Shown in pieces: positions 17,993 through 25,981 of a stretch of 64,000 nucleotides of DNA. The notes beneath the pieces are model-generated. The model was given only the letters and a program-made list of their open reading frames with translations. It was not told the DNA's origin and ran no database searches. Source of the stretch: Rugosimonospora acidiphila (GTDB lineage Bacteria > Actinomycetota > Actinomycetes > Mycobacteriales > Micromonosporaceae). Made by a program: the position numbers and the translations under genes. The first letter of the stretch is position 1. Every line of letters begins with the position of its first letter. Where the stretch lies: positions 62,001 through 126,000 of the forward strand of contig NZ_BAABJQ010000024.1 in NCBI RefSeq assembly GCF_039543385.1, in the 5' to 3' direction.

Positions 17993-18073
17993 ACTACGGA
18001 GGTTATTATCCTCATCGCGGAAAGACAATGCATCGCGGGCGGCGAGGCGCCGCGGGCGGGTGAGAGCGAGGCG

Positions 18074-18862
18074 GTGGGCGTGACGGCGGCGACGGGCGGC
18101 GAGGCGGGCGCGGCCGGGGTGCAGTCGGTACGCCGCGCCTTCGAGCTGCTGGAGTTGATCGCGGACGCCGGCGGGGCGCAGGGCATCAGCCAGCTGTCCA
18201 CCAGCTCCGGCCTGCCCGTGCCCACCATCCACCGGCTCCTGCACACCATGATCGCGTCGGGGTACGTGCGCCAGGGCGCGTCGCGCCGCTACGCGCTCGG
18301 CCCGCGACTCATCCGCCTCGGCGACCTGGCCAGCCAGTCGCTGGGCGCCTGGGCGGTGCCGCTGCTGGCCCGGCTGGTCGAGGCGACCGGCGAGACGGCG
18401 AACCTGGCCATCCTGGAGGGCGGCGAGGTGGTCTACCTGGCCCAGGCGCCGAGCCCGCACTCGATGCGGATGTTCACCGAGCCCGGTCACCGGGTGCTGG
18501 CGCACTGCACCGCCGTGGGCAAGGCGCTGCTGGCCGGCCTGCCCCCCGCCGAGGTGGTCGAGGTGGTGACCCGCACCGGCATGCCGGCGCTCACGCCCCA
18601 CACGATCACCGACCCGGACACCCTCCTGTCGGCCCTGGACGAGTGCCGCCGCCAGGGGTACGCGGTGGACGACGGGGAGCAGGAACTCGGCGTGCGGTGC
18701 GTCGCCGTGGCGGTTCCGCATCCAGGTACCCGCACCGCGATCTCCATTTCCGGTCCGCAGGTCCGGGTCGACGACGCCGCGATCGCCGCGGCCGTGCCCG
18801 TGCTGCGGGAGGTCGCCGCGCAGCTGGCCCGGCACTTCGCGGACGGCCACGCCGCACCGTAA
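18074..18862 (+). CDS. IclR-family transcriptional regulator
   Basis: This 262-residue regulator has an N-terminal winged HTH (AFELLELIADAGGAQGISQL, then GLPVPTIHRLLHTMIASGYV) and a C-terminal IclR effector domain with HCTAVGKALLAGLPP and GVRCVAVAVPHPG. The start is GTG 18074 or 18080; upstream in-frame codons lack ATG/GTG. It is divergent from malate synthase across about 80 bp, where a CTCC-N7-GGAG dyad overlaps the aceB start. By analogy with IclR it probably controls glyoxylate metabolism and binds glyoxylate or a related ketoacid. Confidence 0.93.
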   Translation: MGVTAATGGEAGAAGVQSVRRAFELLELIADAGGAQGISQLSTSSGLPVPTIHRLLHTMIASGYVRQGASRRYALGPRLIRLGDLASQSLGAWAVPLLARLVEATGETANLAILEGGEVVYLAQAPSPHSMRMFTEPGHRVLAHCTAVGKALLAGLPPAEVVEVVTRTGMPALTPHTITDPDTLLSALDECRRQGYAVDDGEQELGVRCVAVAVPHPGTRTAISISGPQVRVDDAAIAAAVPVLREVAAQLARHFADGHAAP

Positions 18863-18893
18863 CCGCCGGGCGCCCCCAGGCCGACCGGGCCCG

Positions 18894-18924
18894 CATAGTC
18901 GACCGGCACGCCTGGTCGACTATG
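18894..18924 (+). terminator. Hairpin after the IclR gene
   Basis: A perfect 11-bp stem, CATAGTCGACC / GGTCGACTATG with a 9-nt loop, lies 31 bp after the IclR stop. It overlaps the first two units of the GTCGAC repeat array, so it could be a terminator or a product of the repeat. Confidence 0.55.
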
Positions 18925-19010
18925 CACGCACCGTCGACCCGGCACGCCTGGTCGACCCGGCCCGCACCGTCGACCCGGCACCCACGGTCGACCCGGCGCA
19001 CCTTGTCGAG
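18898..19010. repeat. 18-bp phased tandem array of GTCGAC motifs
   Basis: GTCGAC occurs at 18898, 18915, 18933, 18951, 18969 and 18987, with a variant GTCGAG at 19005. The spacing is 18 bp (17 between the first two). The intervening sequence is a diverged CCGGCNCGCNC. It fills the gap between the IclR gene and the next gene. No gene is supported here on either strand. Confidence 0.9.
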
Positions 19011-19162
19011 CGGGGCTCGCGGCCGGCACGGGCGGGCGGATCGGGGCCGATCCGGGGGCCGCGAGCGCCCCGACCGGGTAGCGTCCGATCACGTGGCGTC
19101 CGGCGATCACCCGGTGCCCGGCACGACGGGCGCGGGCCGGGGGCCGGACGGGTAGCCCGCGG

Positions 19163-19648
19163 ATGCAGACGTTCCTGCCGTACCCGGACTTCGCCGAGTG
19201 CGCCCGGTCCCTGGACCCGCTCCGGCTGGGCAAGCAGCGGGTCGAGGCGCTCCAGGTGCTGCGCGGCCTCACCGTCGCCGGGTACGGCTGGCGCCACCAC
19301 CCGGCGGTGAAGATGTGGGCCGGGTACGAGGAGGCGCTGGTCAGCTACGGCCTGGCAGTGTGCCGGGAGTGGATCTCCGGGGGACGCGCCGACACCGTGG
19401 CCGGCAGCCTCGTCGCCGACCTGCGGGAGCGCTGCGCGATCGGCCAGGCCCGCCAGCAGCCCGACCTCCTGGCGGCCGGCGACGTGCCGCCCTGGCTCGG
19501 GCGGGAGGACTTCCACCTCAGCCACCGCTCCGCGCTGCTGCGCAAGAACCCCGACTTTTACCGGCCGCGCTTCGGCGAGGTACCCGATGTGCCGTACGTG
19601 TGGCCGATGTCCGACCGGCCGCCGTCCTGCCCGGGTACCGTCCCGTAG
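19163..19648 (+). CDS. MSMEG_6728-type protein, pyrimidine-dimer glycosylase-like fold
   Basis: This 161-residue protein starts MQTFLPYPDFAECARSLDPL with LGKQRVEALQVLRGL and WRHHPAVKMWAGYEEAL. That pattern matches the MSMEG_6728 family, related to the T4 endonuclease V-type pyrimidine dimer glycosylase domain. In that fold the N-terminal residues and a Glu form the active site. Whether this protein cuts DNA is untested. The C-terminal motif RKNPDFYRPRFGEVPDVPYVWP is conserved in the family. It is a stand-alone gene downstream of the GTCGAC repeat array and convergent with an LtrA gene. Confidence 0.85.
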   Translation: MQTFLPYPDFAECARSLDPLRLGKQRVEALQVLRGLTVAGYGWRHHPAVKMWAGYEEALVSYGLAVCREWISGGRADTVAGSLVADLRERCAIGQARQQPDLLAAGDVPPWLGREDFHLSHRSALLRKNPDFYRPRFGEVPDVPYVWPMSDRPPSCPGTVP

Positions 19649-19669
19649 CCCCGGCCGCTCGGGGGCGGG

Positions 19670-20878
19670 TCAGGCCGCTCGGCCGCCCGGGGGGCGGCGC
19701 AGCACCGCCTCCTCGATCCGGCCGGTTCCGCCCCTGATCCGGATGAGGTCCGAGGCGGCCAGCGCGAGCAGGATGGCACCGACCATCGTGGCGGCGTACA
19801 ACGGCGGCAGGAGCACGGCCGGCACCGCCGCCGCCCCGAGCACCACCAGCCAGCCCAGCCGGGTCCAGGACGCCCGGCCGAAGACCTCGTACTCGAACGC
19901 GGTCCGCCCGAGCAGGAACAGGATCGGGCCTCCGAAAACGGCGGCGATCCAGCCCACCGGCGTGTGCCCGTCGGGCCTGCGGATCACGATGTCGAAGCCG
20001 GCGGCCGTGACGACGATCCCGACCACCATGAACAGGTGGGTGAACGGTGCCCAGCGCGAGGACCGGCCCGGGTTGCGCACGACCACGGTTTGCAGCAGCG
20101 ATCCGGCGTGGTGGACGTAGATCTGCCAGAGCAGCACCGTGATCGCGAAAGCCACAATGAGCGCGGCGGTGCGCATGCCGGTGAACTCCAGCCGGGCGAA
20201 CTGGAGGACGGCAACGAGGATCATGTCGCCGAGGGCGAGGATCATGAACTGCTGGTACCGCTCGCCCAGATGTTCGGTCGCGGCCTCGTACTGCTGGCTG
20301 AGCACCCGGCCGAGCCACGGCGTCGGGTACCGGAGGGCGTTGAACACCAGGTCGATGGCGAGCGCGAAGCCCCACAGCAGGGCCCGCGCCGAGTCGTGCG
20401 CGAACCCACCGATGATCCACGGCACCGTCGACACGCAGAACCAGAAGAGGAACCGCCCGGCCCGCTGCCGCACCCGGCCGCCGCCGGTCAGGGCGGTCAT
20501 CAGGATCACCCCTCGCACGACGTGACTTCCCGTGTACGCGCAGGCGAAGACCAGGCCACGATCGCCGAACGCGTTGGGCAGGGAGGCCGCCATCAGGATG
20601 GTGCCCACCATGACGGCGCCGAGGATGAGTTGGATGGGCCGCCGCTGGGGGTCGTAGAAGTCGGTGGTGATGGCGGTGATCGACCAGACCCACCAGACGG
20701 CCACCAGCGGCAGGATCGACCGCAGCGCCCCCGACCAGGTGAGCTCGCCGGCCAGATCAGACGAGGTGAGCGCGAGGGCCGCCACATACACCAGATCGGA
20801 GAACAGCTCCAGCAGCGTGGCGCGCTGCGACCCGCCGGGGCTACGCAGCAGGGTCGGCGGGTGCCGTTCGGTCGTCAT
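19670..20878 (-). CDS. LtrA-family membrane protein, copy 1
   Basis: This integral membrane protein of about 402 residues, with 9-10 predicted helices, shows the low-temperature requirement A family signature: an N-terminal ELFSDLVYVAAL motif after a short cytoplasmic leader, a WWVWSITAITTDFYDPQ region and YQQFMILALGDMILVAVLQF. Function in this family is unknown despite the name. The ATG at 20878 is preferred over one 13 codons upstream because it places the family motif at the usual distance. Two more LtrA genes lie at 29212 and 30596; this copy is the most distant in position. Confidence 0.9.
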   Translation of the reverse strand: MTTERHPPTLLRSPGGSQRATLLELFSDLVYVAALALTSSDLAGELTWSGALRSILPLVAVWWVWSITAITTDFYDPQRRPIQLILGAVMVGTILMAASLPNAFGDRGLVFACAYTGSHVVRGVILMTALTGGGRVRQRAGRFLFWFCVSTVPWIIGGFAHDSARALLWGFALAIDLVFNALRYPTPWLGRVLSQQYEAATEHLGERYQQFMILALGDMILVAVLQFARLEFTGMRTAALIVAFAITVLLWQIYVHHAGSLLQTVVVRNPGRSSRWAPFTHLFMVVGIVVTAAGFDIVIRRPDGHTPVGWIAAVFGGPILFLLGRTAFEYEVFGRASWTRLGWLVVLGAAAVPAVLLPPLYAATMVGAILLALAASDLIRIRGGTGRIEEAVLRRPPGGRAA

Positions 20879-21008
20879 GACCTCGGCGGGTCGCCGGCAC
20901 CGGAGCGTCGCGGCCACCGGCGCCGCCGCCGGATGGTGGTGGCCGGGCGCATCCCTTCACGGTACGCAGGGCGGCCGGCGCGACGCCGGAAAACCGGCGA
21001 CGCCCGGG

Positions 21009-21719
21009 CTACCTCGAACGCTTCTCGTGCGCCTTGATCCGGGTGGCGGTGCGCCCGATGTGGGTCCGCATGATCGACTCGGCCAGCTCGGCGTCGCGTG
21101 CCGCGACGGCCTCCACGAACTCGGCGTGCTCCGCGCAGCCCTTGCGCCCGGCCAGCGGAGCCATGGCCTGCACCTCGAGCAGAGACATGAGCAGCGGGCC
21201 GTGGAAGGTGTGCACGAGCATCTCAATGGCGGCGTTGTGGGTGCACCCGGCCAGCCGCGTGTGGAACTCCGCCGACATCTGCATGCTGTACTCGCCGGCC
21301 TTGACCGCCTGGGCGTGCCGCTTGGTCAACGCGCGTAGCTCGGCGATGTCGTCGTCGGTCGCGCCGCTGACGATCAGCGGAACGATGCCCAGTTCGAAGA
21401 CCAGCCGCGCCTCGGTCACCTCGGCAGCGGTGATCGTGGACAGCGACACCAGATCCGCCAGGCCGGTGCCGACCTGCCGGGAGGTCGGGGACGTCACGAA
21501 GGCGCCCCCGCGAGCGCCGACCCGGATCAGGACCAGGCCGCCCGTTTCGAGGATGCGCAGGGCCTCGCGGACCGTCACCCGGCTCACCCCGAACTGCTGG
21601 CACAGCTCCCGCTCGCTGGGCAGCCGGTCGCCGGGGCGCAGCTTGCCCTCGCGCAGGAGCCCGCGGATCTGCTCCACGATGGCCTGGGACGCGCGCGAAA
21701 GGTTGACCGCGGTGAACAT
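21009..21719 (-). CDS. GntR-family (FadR/FCD type) transcriptional regulator
   Basis: This protein of about 236 residues has a winged HTH (LPSERELCQQFGVSRVTVRE) and a C-terminal FCD helical bundle. In FCD domains Asp and His residues bind a metal and a carboxylate ligand; the AEFHTRLAG motif here is typical. The start at 21719 follows GCGAGG, although the spacing is tight. An ATG at 21836 would add 39 residues with poor family resemblance. Three GTTACC motifs lie upstream. No obvious target gene is adjacent; the SPFH gene starts more than 500 bp away on the other strand. Confidence 0.9.
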   Translation of the reverse strand: MFTAVNLSRASQAIVEQIRGLLREGKLRPGDRLPSERELCQQFGVSRVTVREALRILETGGLVLIRVGARGGAFVTSPTSRQVGTGLADLVSLSTITAAEVTEARLVFELGIVPLIVSGATDDDIAELRALTKRHAQAVKAGEYSMQMSAEFHTRLAGCTHNAAIEMLVHTFHGPLLMSLLEVQAMAPLAGRKGCAEHAEFVEAVAARDAELAESIMRTHIGRTATRIKAHEKRSR

Positions 21720-22241
21720 AGCCTCGCCGCGTTCACCCGCGCGATCCAGGCCGGTTACCAGGGACACCCGCGCGTTACCGTCGTCGCGCTTCACTCGCGG
21801 CGAGGTGCCCTGCCGGTCAACTGCTCGCGTTACCATCCGTGGATTGTCGCATAGCCCGGCACCCCCGGCGCGCTGGCCACGCGGTCGCGCACGGTCGCGA
21901 GTGGTCGCGGACAGTCGCGACGCCCCGCTGGCCGCGTCACCACCGGCATCGATGCCCGAGGATCGGTGCGCGGGGCGACGACCCGGCCGGCCGGCGGGTT
22001 CGGTCTGCCGACCGCGCGGCCGGTACACCACACGGCCGGCGGCGCGGCGTCACAAACTACGTGCGTGCGCACACATGTGCGTCGACCGTCGCCCGGGTCA
22101 CCGGTGAACCGACCGGCGATCCGCCGGGGCGCGGTCGGGTGTGCTCACCCGAACGCCCAGGCCAGCGGCCTCCGGGACACTGGACATCGGCTGCTACCGT
22201 CGTCGGCGGCGTCTTGCGGCAACGGCGGAAGGGGGCGCGCG
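21720..22241. other. Intergenic region between the GntR and SPFH genes
   Basis: About 520 bp without a supported gene. It contains three GTTACC motifs (21754, 21774, 21829) that could be GntR sites, and a 10-bp repeat at 21881-21920. A purine/pyrimidine-alternating stretch near 22060-22085 carries GTGCGCACACATGTGCG. The last 20 bp provide a GGAAGGGGG ribosome-binding site for the SPFH gene. If GntR starts at 21836 the gap is about 400 bp. Confidence 0.5.
21881..21920. repeat. 10-bp tandem repeat, four units
   Basis: Four consecutive decamers share the core GGTCGCG (third base varied in the last). A 10-bp period places the motif on the same face of the helix each time, which is suggestive of a protein-binding array. 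Confidence 0.7.
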
Positions 22242-23414
22242 GTGGGTCTCATGGACAAGATTCGCGGCGAGTTCATCGACATCATCGAGTGGCTGGACGA
22301 CAGCCGCGACACCATCGTCTGGCGCTTCCCCCGCTACGACAACGAAATCAAGATGGGCGCCAAGCTCGTCGTGCGCGAATCACAGACCGCCGTTTTCGTC
22401 AACGAGGGCAGCATCGCCGACGCGTTCCAACCCGGCACCTACACGGTCGAGACACAGAACGTGCCGATCCTGACCACGCTGAAGGGCTGGAAGTACGGCT
22501 TCCACTCGCCGTTCAAGGCCGAGGTCTACTTCGTCAACACCCGCCAGTTCACCGACCTGAAGTGGGGCACGCAGAACCCCGTGATCGTGCGGGACCCGGA
22601 GTTCGGGGCCGTACGGCTGCGCGCGTTCGGGGCGTTCTCCGCCCGCGTCGTGGACGCCGCCAAGCTGCTGACCGAACTGGTCGGCACCGACCCGCAGTTC
22701 CGCACCGAGGAGATCCACGAATACCTGCGACAGATCGTGGTCGGTCGGTTGGGCTCCGCGCTGGCCACCGCCGGGGTGCCGCTGCTGGACCTCGCCGCGC
22801 ATCAGGGCACGATCGGGCTGACCCTGGCCGGGGCGCTGAGCGAGGACCTCGCCGACATCGGCCTCGAGATTCCCAAGTTCATCATCGAGAACATCTCGGT
22901 GCCGCCCGAGGTCGAGCAGGCGCTGGACAAGCGCGGCCAGATGGGCATCCTGGGCGATCTCGGCCGGTACACCCAGTTCCAGACCGCCAACGCCATCGAG
23001 GACGCCGCGAACAACCCGGGCGGCGGTGCCGGCGCCGGCTTCGGACTCGGCCTGGCCATGGCCGCCGGGCAGCGGCTGGCGGGCGGCCTCGCCGCGCCGG
23101 GCGCCGCGAACCCGGGTGGTACGGCGGCGGGTAGCGCGGCGGCCGGTGGCCCGGCCACGCCTCCCCCGCTGCCGGCGTCCGAGCAGTGGTTTGTCGGGGT
23201 CGGTACCGAACGGCAGGGCCCGTTCGACGTCTCCGCGCTGGCGTCCCGGCTCACGCCGACCACGCTGGTGTGGAAGGCCGGCATGGCCCAGTGGGCGCAG
23301 GCCCAGCAGGTGCCGGAGTTGGCCGAACTCCTGCGCAACACGCCGCCACCGCTGCCGCCGGTCGACGAGGCGCCGCCAACCGGTGCCCCCGCCCAACCGC
23401 CGACGCCGGCCTGA
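22242..23414 (+). CDS. SPFH-domain protein with C-terminal GYF_2 (DUF4339) domain
   Basis: This protein of about 390 residues starts with GTG 22242 (VGLMDKIRGEFIDIIEWLDD). An SPFH/band-7-like domain covers residues 1-240 (VVRESQTAVFVNEGSIADAF, then IGLEIPKFIIENISVPPEVE). Next come a Gly/Ala-rich linker and a GYF_2 domain near 320-370 (WFVGVGTERQGPFDVSALAS, then WKAGMAQWAQAQQVPEL), and a Pro-rich tail. The family was once called virion core protein-like. SPFH proteins form membrane-associated oligomers, and GYF_2 domains bind proline-rich or membrane partners. The zinc-ribbon gene follows by 14 bp, and the two form a recurring actinobacterial pair of unknown purpose. Confidence 0.9.
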   Translation: MGLMDKIRGEFIDIIEWLDDSRDTIVWRFPRYDNEIKMGAKLVVRESQTAVFVNEGSIADAFQPGTYTVETQNVPILTTLKGWKYGFHSPFKAEVYFVNTRQFTDLKWGTQNPVIVRDPEFGAVRLRAFGAFSARVVDAAKLLTELVGTDPQFRTEEIHEYLRQIVVGRLGSALATAGVPLLDLAAHQGTIGLTLAGALSEDLADIGLEIPKFIIENISVPPEVEQALDKRGQMGILGDLGRYTQFQTANAIEDAANNPGGGAGAGFGLGLAMAAGQRLAGGLAAPGAANPGGTAAGSAAAGGPATPPPLPASEQWFVGVGTERQGPFDVSALASRLTPTTLVWKAGMAQWAQAQQVPELAELLRNTPPPLPPVDEAPPTGAPAQPPTPA

Positions 23415-23428
23415 CCGGGGCGACGGGG

Positions 23429-24535
23429 ATGACCGAGAACCCTCCGGCCCAGCGGTCGCGGGACGCGCAGACCTATCCGTGTGACGGGTGCGGCGCCCGG
23501 GTGGAGTTCGCGCCCGGCACTACCGTGCTGCGCTGCCCGTACTGCGGGCACGAGCAGCAGGTGGTCGCGGTCGGCCGGCAGGTGCGCGAGCACCCGTACG
23601 AGGAGTTGGCGACGCTGCCCGCCAAGGCGCACGGCGCCCTCGGCGCGCACGCGCTGGTCTGCCAGAAGTGTGGGGCGCGCACCGACAGCGACGCGTTGGC
23701 CGGGCGCTGCCAGTTCTGCGGGGCGCCGCTGATCGCCGACCCGTCCGCCGGGGAGCAGATCGTGCCGGAGGCGGTCCTGCCGTTCGCGGTCGACCGCGAC
23801 GGGGTGCGTACGGCGCTGCGCCGCTGGGTCTCCTCCCGCTGGTTCGCGCCGTCGACCCTGAAAAAGGTCTCGGAGGCCGAGTCGCTCAAGGGCACCTACC
23901 TACCGCACTGGACCTACGACGCGCACACCGAGACCCGCTACACCGGCGAGCGCGGCGAACACTACTGGGTGACCGAGACCTACACCGTGACCGTCAACGG
24001 GCAGGCCCAGACCCGCACCCGACGGGTCCAGAAGACCCGGTGGCATCCGGCGAGCGGGCGGGTCGAGCGGGACTTCGACGATCTGCTGGTGCCCGGCACC
24101 CAGCGGATGGCCGAGCAACAGCTCGAACGGTTGACGCCGTGGCCGCTGGCGGAGGCGGTCGCGTTCCAGCCGGAGTACCTGGCCGGCTACGACGCGCTGC
24201 GCTACGACGTCGAACCCGACGACGGGCTGCGTACGGCGAAGCAGAGCACCGAACCCATGATCCGCGACGACTGCCTGGGCGCGATCGGCGGCGACGAGCA
24301 GCGGCTGCACTCGGTCGATACCGCCTTCTCCGGCATCACGTTCAAGCTGATGCTGCTACCGGTGTGGCTTGCCTGTTACCTGCACGCCGGGCGCACCTAC
24401 CAGGTGGCGGTGAACGCGCGCACCGGCGAGGTGATCGGACAGCGGCCGTACAGCCCGGCGAAGATCGCGGCCGCGGTCATCGCCGGACTGGTGCTGGTCG
24501 TGCTGGTCATCCTGCTGCTGGTCCACTACCACTGA
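23429..24535 (+). CDS. Double zinc-ribbon membrane-tail protein paired with SPFH
   Basis: This 368-residue protein has two CxxC-x(n)-CxxC zinc ribbons, CDGCGARVEF...CPYCGHEQ (residues 17-45) and CQKCGARTD...CQFCGAP (residues 76-100). A beta-rich middle follows (YLPHWTYDAHTETRYTGERG), and a single C-terminal transmembrane helix is near 345-366 (AAAVIAGLVLVVLVILLLV). It is annotated in relatives as TFIIB-type zinc-ribbon or PriA-like, but no helicase motif is present. It follows the SPFH gene on the same transcript, so a membrane-bound complex of the two is plausible. Its 3' end overlaps the convergent small membrane gene by 29 bp. Confidence 0.87.
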   Translation: MTENPPAQRSRDAQTYPCDGCGARVEFAPGTTVLRCPYCGHEQQVVAVGRQVREHPYEELATLPAKAHGALGAHALVCQKCGARTDSDALAGRCQFCGAPLIADPSAGEQIVPEAVLPFAVDRDGVRTALRRWVSSRWFAPSTLKKVSEAESLKGTYLPHWTYDAHTETRYTGERGEHYWVTETYTVTVNGQAQTRTRRVQKTRWHPASGRVERDFDDLLVPGTQRMAEQQLERLTPWPLAEAVAFQPEYLAGYDALRYDVEPDDGLRTAKQSTEPMIRDDCLGAIGGDEQRLHSVDTAFSGITFKLMLLPVWLACYLHAGRTYQVAVNARTGEVIGQRPYSPAKIAAAVIAGLVLVVLVILLLVHYH

Positions 24536-24752
24536 CCCGGCCCAGGCTCCGGGCGGCCCGACCGGGCAGGTGCCGCCACACCCCGATGCCGGCACCCACC
24601 GCGAGCATCGCCCCGGCGCCCCACCACACCGGTGCCGCCAGGCGGGCGCCCGCCGAGTCCAGCAGGACGCCGTACGCCACGGCGACGCACGCGAGCACGG
24701 CGAGCACCACCGGCAGCCCGAACAGCACGTCACGGCCCCGGCCGCGGATCAC
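24507..24752 (-). CDS. Small two-helix membrane protein
   Basis: This 81-residue protein starts at GTG 24752, overlapping the stop of the upstream frame as GTGA. It carries two hydrophobic segments (LFGLPVVLAVLACVAVAYGV and WWGAGAMLAVGAGIGVW) with a short loop between. No family was recognised. The stop lies inside the convergent zinc-ribbon gene. It may be an intact gene, or the 3' portion of the decayed locus immediately upstream. Confidence 0.5.
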   Translation of the reverse strand: MIRGRGRDVLFGLPVVLAVLACVAVAYGVLLDSAGARLAAPVWWGAGAMLAVGAGIGVWRHLPGRAARSLGRVSGSGPAAG

Positions 24753-25275
24753 CGCGCCGGGCGACCGGTTTGGGTCGTCGCGCGAGCGCCGGACGCGCGA
24801 CGACCCAGACCGGTCGAAAGATCGGCGGCGCGCAGCAGGGCGGCGACCGCACCCATGCCGAGGGTGAACTCGCGCACCTCGACGGCCACGTCCGGCGGGT
24901 CGAGCCGGACCACCAGCAGTGTCAGGGCGGCGGCGAGCACGACGCCGAGCACCAGGCCCGAACCGAACCGCCACGCGGCCGGCGCCCGGCGGAGCCGGTC
25001 GTGGCCGCTTGCGCGGGATGTAGGCCCAGGCCTGGTCGCGGGAGTAGCGCGCGGCCGGGATGCCGAGACCGATGACGTCACACCCGACGCGGTCGCGGCG
25101 GCGCTGGCCGACGGCGGCGATGAGCTCTTTGCCGCCGCACGTCCACGAGCCGGTCGCGGACCTCGGCCCGCACCTCGACGGGCCGGTGCGCGAGCAGCCG
25201 GTCCCAGGCCGGCTTGTCACCCCCGGGTTGACGTGTCAGGCCGCCCAGCATGAGCAGGCATCGGACGGTTATCAA
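24749..25275 (-). pseudogene. Decayed HTH-plus-membrane protein gene with frame breaks
   Basis: Coding-like sequence with G/C-rich third positions moves through three minus-strand frames. The order is PAWDRLLAHRPVEVRAEVRD (near 25210), then GKELIAAVGQRRRDRVG and IPAARYSRDQAWAYIP (near 25050-25120), then RRAPAAWRFGSG and two hydrophobic helices (LVLGVVLAAALTLLVV; FTLGMGAVAALL). The first part resembles an N-terminal helical or HTH region, and the last a two-helix membrane domain. At least two frameshifts are needed to join them. The intact last segment (24749 to about 25000) could still be translated from a GTG at 25081. Confidence 0.5.
24762..24816. repeat. 55-bp near-perfect inverted repeat
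   Basis: Two 23-bp arms (24762-24784 and 24794-24816) match with one mismatch around a 9-nt loop, AGCGCCGGA. The left arm begins CGACCGGTTTGGG. It lies at the end of the upstream membrane frame, where the reading frame changes, so it may be an inserted hairpin element or an intragenic terminator. Confidence 0.85.
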
Positions 25276-25287
25276 CCCGGGGGTGAC
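25216..25287. repeat. 16-bp perfect inverted repeat, 40-bp spacer
   Basis: GTCACCCCCGGGTTGA (25216-25231) and TCAACCCGGGGGTGAC (25272-25287) are exact inverse copies. They flank the start of the decayed gene and lie upstream of the PadR gene. A TTGACG hexamer overlaps the left arm. Confidence 0.85.
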
Positions 25288-25326
25288 TCGAACGAGCCCC
25301 TTGACCGGCCCGCGACGACGTCACAT

Positions 25327-25354
25327 ACTCGGATCCGACTAATTGGATCCGAGT
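25327..25354 (+). promoter_or_regulatory. PadR operator candidate (10-bp dyad)
   Basis: ACTCGGATCC and GGATCCGAGT form a perfect 10-bp dyad around the 8-bp GACTAATT, ending 15 bp before the PadR start. The size and symmetry fit a PadR dimer site, and the position would allow autorepression of the whole operon. Confidence 0.72.
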
Positions 25355-25369
25355 TTATGGGAGTACCCG

Positions 25370-25981
25370 GTGGACGGAGGACGCCCGGCCAATCCGCTGG
25401 CGCTGGCGGTGCTCGGCCTGCTGCTGGAGCGGCCGATGCACCCGCACGCGATGGCGACCACGCTGCGGGAACGGGGTCTCGACCAGGCATTCAAGGTCAC
25501 CACTGGATCGCTGTACGACGTGGTGCGGTCGCTGGAGCGGGCGAACTGGATCTCGGCGCAGGAGACCGCGCGGGTCGGCGGGCGTCCGGCGCGGACGGTC
25601 TACGCGCACACCGCGCGGGGCCGCGACGAGTTCGTCGCCTGGCTCGACGAGCTGATCCGGGTACCGGCGAAGGAGTACCCGAAGTTCATCTCGGCGATCA
25701 GCTACCTCGGCGCGCTGGGGCGGCAGCCGGCCCGCGACGCGCTGACCGAGCGGGCCCGGTGCTTGTCGGCCCAGGCCGAGCAGGCGCGCGCGGTGTGGCG
25801 CGAGGTGGTCGACTCGGGCCGGGCGCCGCGGCTGTTCATGCTGGAGGCGGAGTACGGGCTGCGGATGATCGAGGCCGAACTGACCTGGGTGGGGCAGCTC
25901 ATCGCCGACATCGACGAGGGCAGGCTGAGCTGGCCGGCGGCCGGCGCACGCCCCGCGCACGACAGCGGGCGGACGGCGTGA
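25370..25981 (+). CDS. PadR-family transcriptional regulator
   Basis: This 203-residue regulator has the PadR winged HTH at residues 10-85 (LALAVLGLLLERPMHPHAMA, then GSLYDVVRSLERANWISAQE and VYAHTARGRDEFVAWLDEL) and a C-terminal Vir-like helical dimerisation domain. GTG 25370 is chosen for the GGGAG five bases upstream; a TTG at 25343 lies inside the operator dyad. Its stop overlaps the FAD monooxygenase start (GTGA), and an MFS pump follows. This is a typical self-contained resistance or detoxification operon controlled by the dyad at 25327. Confidence 0.93.
   Translation: MDGGRPANPLALAVLGLLLERPMHPHAMATTLRERGLDQAFKVTTGSLYDVVRSLERANWISAQETARVGGRPARTVYAHTARGRDEFVAWLDELIRVPAKEYPKFISAISYLGALGRQPARDALTERARCLSAQAEQARAVWREVVDSGRAPRLFMLEAEYGLRMIEAELTWVGQLIADIDEGRLSWPAAGARPAHDSGRTA

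Noticed and set aside
16409..18850. Malate synthase extended upstream to an 813-residue protein
   Set aside because: The extra N-terminus is antisense to the IclR regulator and has no malate synthase similarity; the GTG at 17992 gives the normal length.
18606..19001. Minus-strand frame through the GTCGAC array with hexapeptide repeats
   Set aside because: It overlaps the IclR coding sequence antisense and lacks a plausible start; the periodicity comes from the 18-bp repeat.
18898..19010. Repeat array as a CRISPR
   Set aside because: The period is 17-18 bp with no spacer-sized unique segments and no cas genes nearby.
24762..24816. Insertion sequence or MITE at the 55-bp inverted repeat
   Set aside because: No target-site duplication or transposase was seen, so it is reported only as an inverted repeat.
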